Position numbers and translations under genes: made by a program
The notes under the pieces: model-generated
Told to the model about the DNA's origin: nothing
Databases searched by the model: none
Seen by the model: only the letters and a program-made list of their open reading frames with translations
NCBI RefSeq assembly: GCF_019263585.2
Contig: NZ_JADQDF010000001.1
Coordinates: 2,790,001-2,854,000, forward strand
DNA from: Pseudonocardia oceani
GTDB lineage: Bacteria > Actinomycetota > Actinomycetes > Mycobacteriales > Pseudonocardiaceae
Direction of reading: 5' to 3'
Length of the DNA stretch: 64,000 nt
Shown: positions 57,919 through 64,000 of the stretch, piece after piece
How the letters are laid out: each line of letters opens with the position of its first letter
Position numbering within the stretch: the first letter of the stretch is position 1

Positions 57919-59018
57919 CGGTCACGGCCCTTCGTGCGCATCTCGCCGACGAGGGCGTCCCAGCGCAGGACGCCCTGCGCGCGGCCCGCCGCATCGACGA
58001 CGGCGACGAGCGACGCGGGGGCGTCGAGCATGACGTCGACGGCGTCGTAGACGGTGCCGGTGACGGGCACGGTGACCAGCGGCGGCAGCACGGCCGTGCC
58101 GGGCAGCGCGACCCACGTCGCGGGCCGCCCCTGCGCGTCGGCCGCGTAGACCGGCGCGTCGCCGCTCTGCGCCGCACCCTCGGCCACGCACGGTTCGAGC
58201 TCCAGGCGGCCCAGCTCCAGCAGCGAGAGCCGGCGCACCGCGGCGCCGCTGCCCACGAACTCGGCGACGAACTCGTTGGCCGGGTTGGTGAGCACCTGCT
58301 CGGGCGTGTCGTACTGCTCCAGGACCCCGCCGGGCCCGAAGACCGCGATCCGGTCGCCCAGCTTCACGGCCTCGCTGAGGTCGTGGGTGACGAAGCAGAT
58401 GGTCTTGGCGATCTGCCGTTGGAGATCGAGGAACTCGTCCTGCAGGCGGTCGCGCGTGATCGGGTCGATGGCGCCGAAGGGCTCGTCCATCAGCATCACG
58501 GCGGGGTCGGCGGCCAGGCCGCGCGCCACCCCGACGCGCTGCTGCTGCCCGCCCGAGAGCTGGCGGGGGTAGCGGTCGCGGAACTCGCGCGGCTCCATGC
58601 CCACGAGGTGCAGCAGCTCGTCGACCCGGGCGGTGACCCGTTTGCGGTCCCAGCCCAGGATCTTCGGGACGACCGCGATGTTCTCGCCGATCGTGAAGTG
58701 CGGGAACAGCCCGACCTGCTGGATGACGTAGCCGATGCGGCGGCGCAGGCTGTCGGCGTCGACGTCGGTGACGTCCTCCCCGGCCAGCAGGATCCGCCCG
58801 CTGGTCGGCTCGATCAGCCGGTTCATCATCTTCAGCGTCGTGGTCTTGCCGCAGCCCGAGGGCCCGATGAACATCGCGATCGCGCCGTCGGGGACCTCGA
58901 GGGTGAGGTCCCGGACCGCCGGCGCCGCCTGCTTGGGATAGGTCTTGCTGACGTGCTCCAGCGCGATCATCGCTCCGGACGTCGTCGCTGTGGACGTCGT
59001 CACTGCGGACTCAGCCAC
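57915..59018 (-). CDS. ABC transporter ATPase for betaine/choline import (OpuCA/ProV-like)
   Basis: This 367-residue ATPase has Walker A FIGPSGCGKTTTLK, the Q-loop IGYVIQQVGLFPHF, signature LSGGQQQRVGVARGLA, Walker B VMLMDEPFGAIDP and H-loop VTHDLSEAVKLGD. The C-terminal third (about 270-367) carries CBS-like segments (VPVTGTVYDAVDVMLDAPAS, then LVAVVDAAGRAQGVLRW), which in OpuA-type transporters sense ionic strength. It overlaps both neighbouring genes by 4-8 bases. Confidence 0.92.
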   Translation of the reverse strand: MAESAVTTSTATTSGAMIALEHVSKTYPKQAAPAVRDLTLEVPDGAIAMFIGPSGCGKTTTLKMMNRLIEPTSGRILLAGEDVTDVDADSLRRRIGYVIQQVGLFPHFTIGENIAVVPKILGWDRKRVTARVDELLHLVGMEPREFRDRYPRQLSGGQQQRVGVARGLAADPAVMLMDEPFGAIDPITRDRLQDEFLDLQRQIAKTICFVTHDLSEAVKLGDRIAVFGPGGVLEQYDTPEQVLTNPANEFVAEFVGSGAAVRRLSLLELGRLELEPCVAEGAAQSGDAPVYAADAQGRPATWVALPGTAVLPPLVTVPVTGTVYDAVDVMLDAPASLVAVVDAAGRAQGVLRWDALVGEMRTKGRDR

Positions 59019-59700
59019 GGATCCCCCTCGGAGTCGTCAGGCGCGCGATGACCGCGAACGCGATCTCGTAGACCGCCGCCACCAGCAGGCAGCCGAACGT
59101 CCCGGCGAGCACCTGGTTGAACGAGTTGACGGCGCCGAGCCGCGCCAGCCCGGCGAACAGCAACTGCCCCAGGCCGGGACCGCTGACGATCGCCGCGACG
59201 ACCGCGATACCGATCAGTATGAGCATCGCGACCCGGATGCCGGACAGCACCACCGGCCAGGCCAGCGGGAACTGGATGCGCACCATCCGCCGCGCCGGGC
59301 CCATGCCCATCCCCCGGGCGGCCTCCAGCACCGCCGCGTCGACCGAGCCGAGGCCGGCGACGACGTTGCGCAGCACCGGGTAGATCCCGTAGATCGTCAG
59401 CGCGACGATCGCCGGGGTGGCGCCCAGCCCCAGCAGCGGCTGCAGGACGCCGAACAGCGCGAGCGACGGGATCGTCAGCGCCACGGACGACACCAGCAGC
59501 GCACCCTCGAGGCTGCCTGCCCGGAACCGCGACCGCCACGACGGCGGGGTCAGTCCGGTGGTGTGCAGGAGGACCCCGAGCGCCACCGCGATCAGCGCGG
59601 CGAGGCCCACGGCGTAGGCGACGAGCAGGAAGTGCTGCTGCACCCGGAAGAGGAGCTCACTCGAGTTCCTCATCACGTACTCGTCGAACCCCACATGCAC
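59011..59700 (-). CDS. ABC transporter permease (OpuCB/ProW-like), first
   Basis: This 229-residue membrane protein has about five helices and the EAA loop EAARGMGMGPARRMVRIQFPL. The ending VLAGTFGCLLVAAVYEIAFA is like OpuCB/OpuCD. It is the first gene of the importer operon. The GTG at 59700 (MHVGFDEY) is used; an ATG nine codons later (MRNSSELLF) is an alternative. With the ATPase, second permease and binding protein it makes a complete osmoprotectant importer. Confidence 0.88.
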   Translation of the reverse strand: MHVGFDEYVMRNSSELLFRVQQHFLLVAYAVGLAALIAVALGVLLHTTGLTPPSWRSRFRAGSLEGALLVSSVALTIPSLALFGVLQPLLGLGATPAIVALTIYGIYPVLRNVVAGLGSVDAAVLEAARGMGMGPARRMVRIQFPLAWPVVLSGIRVAMLILIGIAVVAAIVSGPGLGQLLFAGLARLGAVNSFNQVLAGTFGCLLVAAVYEIAFAVIARLTTPRGIRG

Positions 59701-59778
59701 CCCCCGGCGTCGAAGATCGGAACCCTAACCCGATCAGGGGGGCCGCCCAGGGCGCCGCGACCGATCCGTGATGTGCGG

Positions 59779-60387
59779 TCAGAACTTCAGACCGCCCACC
59801 TGGTAGCGCCGGCGGACCGTCACGGACCCCATCCCGGTGCGCCCGTGCACCACGAAGTGCACCGCTCCGGGCCGCGGCCGCGACGGCACGCGGCTCTTGA
59901 CGGTGCCCATGCCGGACACCACGTCGTCGACGTTGGCGGTGGCGTCGTCGGGCACCAGGAGGCGGATGCTGCCCGCCCCCACGTCGACCTCGATCTCGAC
60001 GACCGGGTGGTGGATCGTCGTGTCGCAGAAGTCCAGCACGATCGTGCCCATGCTCGACTGGAGCCGCAGGCGGGCCGGCACGTCCCAGTCGCCGGTGCGC
60101 TTGATCGTCGACATCCCGGCGCGCAGCACCACGGGCGGACCGGACGGCGTCGACGGCACGACGGCCGACAGCGGCGCGGCCGCGACGACGGCACCGCCGG
60201 GCAGGTCGGCCAGCGGCGGCAGCAGCTCGGCCTCGTAGCGGGCGCCGTAGACGACCGAGAGGCGCTCCTCCAGCTCGGAGACCGTGATCCGGCCCTCGGC
60301 CAGGGCCTGGTGCAGGCGTGCCGCGGCCTGCTCGCGGTCGGCGTCGGAGATCCGGATGCCGGGCGGGTCGGGAGGCTGGACGGTCAC
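59779..60387 (-). CDS. DUF1707 domain-containing protein
   Basis: This 202-residue protein has an N-terminal DUF1707 (about 12-55: RISDADREQAAARLHQALAE, then GRITVSELEERLSVVYGAR). A C-terminal beta-rich domain (about 85-200) has SSMGTIVLDFCDTTIHHPVV, then DVGAGSIRLLVPDDATANVD and GMGTVKSRVP, similar to the LiaF-like wall-stress domain. It has no membrane helix. It is divergent from dprE1 with 38 bases between starts, in a region that must hold both promoters. A role in envelope-stress response is suggested only by context. Confidence 0.85.
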   Translation of the reverse strand: MTVQPPDPPGIRISDADREQAAARLHQALAEGRITVSELEERLSVVYGARYEAELLPPLADLPGGAVVAAAPLSAVVPSTPSGPPVVLRAGMSTIKRTGDWDVPARLRLQSSMGTIVLDFCDTTIHHPVVEIEVDVGAGSIRLLVPDDATANVDDVVSGMGTVKSRVPSRPRPGAVHFVVHGRTGMGSVTVRRRYQVGGLKF

Positions 60388-60418
60388 GTGACCGAGGATA
60401 GTGCGGCCCGCGTAACCT
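60388..60418 (+). promoter_or_regulatory. Promoter of the dprE1-dprE2 operon, probably leaderless
   Basis: GTGACC (60388-60393) and TAACCT (60413-60418) are separated by 19 bases and match TTGACN/TANNNT with one mismatch in the -35. The dprE1 ATG lies seven bases after the -10 and has no ribosome site. Confidence 0.55.
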
Positions 60419-60425
60419 GTCCGCG

Positions 60426-61769
60426 ATGCCGAACACGAGCCTTCGCGGGTGGGGGCGCACCGCGCCCACCCGCGCGAACGTCGTCCCGGTGCGCTCCGCG
60501 GCGGACCTCACCGAGGCGCTCGCCGCCGCCGGTCCCCGGGGCGTCATCGCCCGCGGACTGGGCCGCTCCTACGGCGACCCGGCGCAGAACGGGGGCGGCA
60601 CGGTCCTCGACATGACGGGCCTGTCCCGCATCCACTCCGTCGACGCCGACTCGGGCCGCGTCGTCGTCGACGCCGGCGTCAGCCTCGACACCCTGATGCG
60701 CGCCGCGCTGCCGTTCGGGCTGTGGCTGCCGGTGCTGCCCGGCACCCGCCAGGTCACCGTCGGCGGCGCGATCGGCGCCGACATCCACGGCAAGGCCCAC
60801 CACGTCGTCGGCAGCTTCGGCAACCACGTGGAGTCGCTCGACCTCGTCACCGCCGACGGCCGCGCGCACACCCTCACCCCCGACGACGAGCTGTTCTGGG
60901 CCACCGTCGGCGGCATGGGGCTCACCGGCGTCGTCGTGCGGGCCGTGCTGAGGCTGCACCACGTCGAGACCGCGTACTTCCGCGTCGACACCGAGCAGAT
61001 CGACAACCTCGACGACCTCATGGCCCGCCAGTCCGTCGGCGACGAGGAGTACGCCGAGACGGTGTCCTGGTTCGACGCCGTGACGACCGGCCCGCACATG
61101 GGCCGCGGGCTGCTGATGCGCGCCAACCACGCCACGCTCGACGACCTGCCGCCCACGCTGCGCCGCCACCCGCTGCGCTTCGACGCCCCGCAGCTGCTCA
61201 CCGTGCCCGACGTGTTCCCCCCGGGGCTGCTCAACCGCGTCACGGCCAGGCTGTTCAGCGAGCTCTGGTACCGCAAGTCGCCCACGAAGCTGGGCGCGAT
61301 CCAGAACATCACCCAGTTCCTGCACCCGCTCGACATCCTCGGCGAGTGGAACCGCGGCTACGGCCCGCGCGGCTTCCTGCAGTACCAGTTCGTCGTGCCG
61401 CTCGAGCGCGGCGACGTCGTGCGCAGCGTGCTGGAGGAGATGGTGCGGGCGAAGCAGGTGTCCGCGCTCAACGTGCTCAAGCGCTTCGGCGAGGGCAACC
61501 GTGCGCCGCTGTCGTTCCCGAAGCCGGGGTGGACGCTGTGCGTCGACATCCCTGTCGGCGACGGCCTGGGCCCGCTCTGCGACGCCCTCGACGAGCTCGT
61601 GCTCGACGCGGGCGGCCGGCACTACCTGGCCAAGGAGTCGCGCACCACGCCCGAGGCGATCCGGCGCGGCTACCCGCGCCTGGACGAGTGGCGCACGGTG
61701 CGCGACGCCGCCGATCCCACGGGCGTGTTCACGTCCGACATGTCCCGACGCCTGGAGCTGACCTCGTGA
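60426..61769 (+). CDS. dprE1: Decaprenylphosphoryl-beta-D-ribose 2'-oxidase
   Basis: This 447-residue FAD enzyme of the VAO type has LRGWGRTAPTRANVVPV at the N-terminus, RGLGRSYGDPAQNGGGTVLD, the FAD-contact VGGAIGADIHGKAHHVVGSF (His in IHGKAHH), then LKRFGEGNRAPLSFPKPGW followed by TLCVDIP. It oxidises decaprenylphosphoryl-ribose in the first epimerisation step to decaprenylphosphoryl-arabinose, the donor for arabinogalactan. The benzothiazinone-target Cys (Cys387 in M. tuberculosis) is present as Cys372, and the catalytic Lys is in YLAKESR. It is coupled to dprE2 by a GTGA overlap and matches Rv3790. Confidence 0.95.
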   Translation: MPNTSLRGWGRTAPTRANVVPVRSAADLTEALAAAGPRGVIARGLGRSYGDPAQNGGGTVLDMTGLSRIHSVDADSGRVVVDAGVSLDTLMRAALPFGLWLPVLPGTRQVTVGGAIGADIHGKAHHVVGSFGNHVESLDLVTADGRAHTLTPDDELFWATVGGMGLTGVVVRAVLRLHHVETAYFRVDTEQIDNLDDLMARQSVGDEEYAETVSWFDAVTTGPHMGRGLLMRANHATLDDLPPTLRRHPLRFDAPQLLTVPDVFPPGLLNRVTARLFSELWYRKSPTKLGAIQNITQFLHPLDILGEWNRGYGPRGFLQYQFVVPLERGDVVRSVLEEMVRAKQVSALNVLKRFGEGNRAPLSFPKPGWTLCVDIPVGDGLGPLCDALDELVLDAGGRHYLAKESRTTPEAIRRGYPRLDEWRTVRDAADPTGVFTSDMSRRLELTS

Positions 61770-62521
61770 TCGATGCCGTCGGGAACCCGCAGTCCGTCCT
61801 GCTGATGGGCGGCACGTCCGAGATCGGGCTCGCCGTGGTCGAGGCGTTCGCGTCCGACCGGCCGCTGCGGGTCGTGCTCGCCGCCCGCGCCTCCGAGCGC
61901 CTCGACGCCGCGAAGGTGCGGTTGGAGAAGCTCGGCTGCGCGGTGGAGACCCTCGAGTTCGACGCCCGCGCCGTCGAGACCCACTCCGACGTCGTGCGCC
62001 GGGCCTTCGTCAACGGGGACATCGACGTCGCGCTCGTCGCGTTCGGGCTGCTCGGCGACAACGAGCAGGCGTGGACCGACGTCGACGCCGCCGTCGAGCT
62101 CGCGCAGGTCAACTACACGGCGGCGGTGGCCGTCGGCGTCGCGCTCGGGAAGAAGCTGTCCGAGCAGGGCTTCGGCTCGCTCGTCGCGTTCTCGTCGGTG
62201 GCCGGGGAGCGCGCGCGGCGCTCCAACTTCGTCTACGGCTCCACCAAGGCCGGCATGGACGCGTTCTACTCGGGGCTCACCGAGGCGCTGCGGCCCGAGG
62301 GCGTGCACGTCACCGTGGTGCGTCCCGGGTTCGTGCACACGCGGATGACCGAGGGCCTCAAGCCCGCGCCGCTGTCGACCACGCCCGAGGCCGTCGCGCA
62401 GATCGTCGTCGACGCGGTGCGCAACCGGCGGGAGCTCGTGTGGGCCCCGGGGCCGCTGCGGTTCGTGATGAGCGCGCTGCGCCACGTCCCGCGCCCGCTG
62501 TTCCGCCGCCTGCCGGTCTGA
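61766..62521 (+). CDS. dprE2: Decaprenylphosphoryl-2-keto-beta-D-erythro-pentose reductase
   Basis: This 251-residue SDR has the cofactor motif LLMGGTSEIGLAVVEAFA, the central VALVAFGLLGDNEQAW and the catalytic region FSSVAGERARRSNFVYGSTKAG (Tyr/Lys of YGSTK). It uses NAD(P)H to complete the epimerisation begun by DprE1. The GTG start overlaps the dprE1 stop as GTGA, ensuring paired synthesis. It matches M. tuberculosis Rv3791. In that genome aftA and embC follow, whereas here a convergent acyltransferase follows. Confidence 0.95.
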   Translation: MIDAVGNPQSVLLMGGTSEIGLAVVEAFASDRPLRVVLAARASERLDAAKVRLEKLGCAVETLEFDARAVETHSDVVRRAFVNGDIDVALVAFGLLGDNEQAWTDVDAAVELAQVNYTAAVAVGVALGKKLSEQGFGSLVAFSSVAGERARRSNFVYGSTKAGMDAFYSGLTEALRPEGVHVTVVRPGFVHTRMTEGLKPAPLSTTPEAVAQIVVDAVRNRRELVWAPGPLRFVMSALRHVPRPLFRRLPV

Positions 62522-62560
62522 CGCCGCCCGCCCTCCCTCTCCCCCTGTTGGCCGAGCCCC

Positions 62561-63985
62561 CTACTCGCTCCCCGCGTGCAGGATCGTGGCGCGCACCTGG
62601 CCGCTGCGCTCGAACGCGCCCCAGGTGTCGGCGCGGTGGGTGGGCTTGCGGCGCTGCGCGGAGACCAGCGCGGCGGCCAGCGTGGGCTGGCGGGTGGGGC
62701 CGGCGGCGTGGCGCGGGGCCGGCGGGACGTAGGCGTCGGCGTGGGTGCGGGCGTCCGGGATGCCGGCCGACTCGCGGGCCGCCCGGAACACCTCGACCGT
62801 CGACGACGGGGCCGGGCGGCGCGGGGCGCCGATCCGGCGCAGCCGCCGACGGGCGGGCTCCTCGACGAAGCGGAAGGCGGCAGCCGCCACCGGGTAGGTC
62901 GCGACGATCACCGCGAGCGCCACCAGGTGCCCGAGGACCCCGCCGCGCAGCGCCGGCACGTAGGCCTGGGCCAGCCAGAGGATCTCGAACATCGGGATGT
63001 GGACGAGGTAGAGGCTGTAGGAGACCTTGCCGCCCTGGACGAGCGCGGGGCGGGACAGGACCGTCGCCGGACCGCGGTCGGCCAGCGCCAGCGCGCCCAC
63101 CAGCACCGGGAACCCGACGATGACGACGCCGCCGAAGCCCGGCGCCACGAACTGCCCGCAGTAGAGGCCGACGGCCATCAGCAGCGGCAGCAGCCACGCG
63201 GTCGTCGACGCGACCCGCCGGACCGGCTCGGTCCGCGGCAGCCGCCGGACCACGAGGTGCACCAGCACGCCGGCGCCGAAGCCGCAGAGGATGCGGACGG
63301 CCCAGCTCCACTCGTAGTACGGGTCGCCGGCCGTCGCGTAGGCCGAGGCGATCGGCAGCATCAGGGCCACCGCGCCGACGCCCAGGACGAGCAGCGGCAG
63401 GTTGCGCAGCCGGAAGAACACCAGCGCGGCCACCGGGAACAGCAGGTAGGCGAGCCACTCGGCGCTGATCGACCAGGTCGGCCCGACCCAGGACGCGCCG
63501 TCGAGGAACTCGTTGTTCCACATCTGCACCATGAGCAGCTGCTGGACCCACTGCCCGACGCTGACGATCGGCTGCACGCCCTGGAAGGCGATGACGTCGT
63601 CGGAGCCCAGCACGAGCCGCGCCAGCAGCCAGAGGCCGAACAGGTGGAAGACCAGCGCGTACACCGGCCACATCCGGCAGAAGCGGGCCCACACGAACCT
63701 CGCGGTGGTGCCGACGTGCAGTGCCGGCCCCATCGACGCGAGGTAGGTGTGGGCGATGACGAAACCGCTCAGGACGAAGAACAGGTCGACGCCCAGCGCC
63801 CCCGAGGTGATGAGCGGTCCGAGCACCCCGACCACCTCCGTCACGCCGGTCATGGCGGTGAAGTGGAAGTGGAACGCCACGACCCACACGGCTGCGACGA
63901 TGCGGAGGCCCGTCAGCCCCCGGATCTCACCGGAGGGGGCGGCTTGAGTGCCGGATGGGGTGGTCCGCGGGGCTGCGATCGTCAC
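62561..63985 (-). CDS. Acyltransferase 3 family membrane protein (OafA/YrhL-like)
   Basis: This 474-residue protein has about ten membrane helices. The acyltransferase-3 domain opens with IRGLTGLRIVAAVWVVAFHF (catalytic-type His in AFHF) and continues with GALGVDLFFVLSGFVIAHTY, RFCRMWPVYALVFHLFGLW and KVSYSLYLVHIPMFEILW. A cytoplasmic tail of about 100 residues rich in Arg, Pro and Ala follows. Such proteins O-acylate cell-surface glycans. The position next to dprE1/dprE2 suggests envelope polysaccharide (arabinogalactan or the neighbouring exopolysaccharide) as target. The GTG start at 63985 is near the window edge. Confidence 0.88.
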   Translation of the reverse strand: MTIAAPRTTPSGTQAAPSGEIRGLTGLRIVAAVWVVAFHFHFTAMTGVTEVVGVLGPLITSGALGVDLFFVLSGFVIAHTYLASMGPALHVGTTARFVWARFCRMWPVYALVFHLFGLWLLARLVLGSDDVIAFQGVQPIVSVGQWVQQLLMVQMWNNEFLDGASWVGPTWSISAEWLAYLLFPVAALVFFRLRNLPLLVLGVGAVALMLPIASAYATAGDPYYEWSWAVRILCGFGAGVLVHLVVRRLPRTEPVRRVASTTAWLLPLLMAVGLYCGQFVAPGFGGVVIVGFPVLVGALALADRGPATVLSRPALVQGGKVSYSLYLVHIPMFEILWLAQAYVPALRGGVLGHLVALAVIVATYPVAAAAFRFVEEPARRRLRRIGAPRRPAPSSTVEVFRAARESAGIPDARTHADAYVPPAPRHAAGPTRQPTLAAALVSAQRRKPTHRADTWGAFERSGQVRATILHAGSE

Positions 63986-64000
63986 GGTGGCAGTAACTGG

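Overview
The window is about 73% G+C and gene-dense, with many GTG starts and 4-base GTGA/ATGA overlaps. It carries actinobacterial hallmarks: DprE1/DprE2, a GlfT1-type galactofuranosyltransferase, the bacterial proteasome activator Bpa, and mycothiol-dependent-type (MDMPI) folds. All of this points to a mycolata-related Actinomycetota chromosome, most likely Pseudonocardia or another Pseudonocardiaceae. The genus is an inference; no rRNA is present.

Region 1 (1-8384) is a catabolic island. A truncated VOC protein gene and a divergent GntR/FCD regulator precede one long operon: flavin-dependent monooxygenase (acyl-CoA dehydrogenase fold), SnoaL-like protein, MDMPI/SCP2-like protein, a second monooxygenase, a second SnoaL-like protein, an acyl-CoA/aryl-CoA synthetase, an MBL-fold protein, and the broken start of a flavin reductase. 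The island stops at a tRNA-Arg(ACG) 3' end. Five TYGTAYNCAW boxes flank the regulator and one sits on the operon promoter.

Region 2 (8397-36431) is mostly ordinary chromosome. It holds two tRNAs, acetoacetyl-CoA synthetase, a degenerate dienelactone-hydrolase-fold protein, an aromatic/histidinol-phosphate aminotransferase, small stress membrane proteins, an orphan response regulator and an IclR/APC-permease pair. It continues with an XRE-cupin/BenE pair around a palindromic operator, M3 and M18 peptidases, a GMC oxidoreductase, an ArsR/SRPBCC pair, an MpaB-like oxygenase and a frameshifted MFS gene. An amidase, a methyltransferase, a LysR/EamA pair, a lipase, a QsdR-like regulator and an acetyltransferase complete it.

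Region 3 (36432-43375) carries a rifamycin phosphotransferase (rph) with an upstream rifamycin-associated element. It also holds a small accessory cassette at a tRNA-Ser(TGA) 3' end: a TetR remnant, a 5'-truncated SDR and a deazaflavin-type nitroreductase. A degenerate copy of the tRNA 3' end lies at the other side of the cassette. A neutral zinc metallopeptidase and an acetyltransferase follow.

Region 4 (43431-63985) resembles the Mycobacterium tuberculosis Rv3777-Rv3791 block: quinone oxidoreductase, class-V aminotransferase homologue, Bpa, Wzm/Wzt exporter, GlfT1, GtrA, DprE1 and DprE2. Two insertions interrupt it. One is a putative synthase-type uronic-acid exopolysaccharide locus: a processive GT2, three right-handed beta-helix proteins and a UDP-glucose dehydrogenase. 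The other is an OpuC-type betaine/choline ABC importer with a DUF1707 protein. An OafA-like acyltransferase closes the window. The exopolysaccharide locus is the best candidate for an undescribed system; the catabolic island is second.
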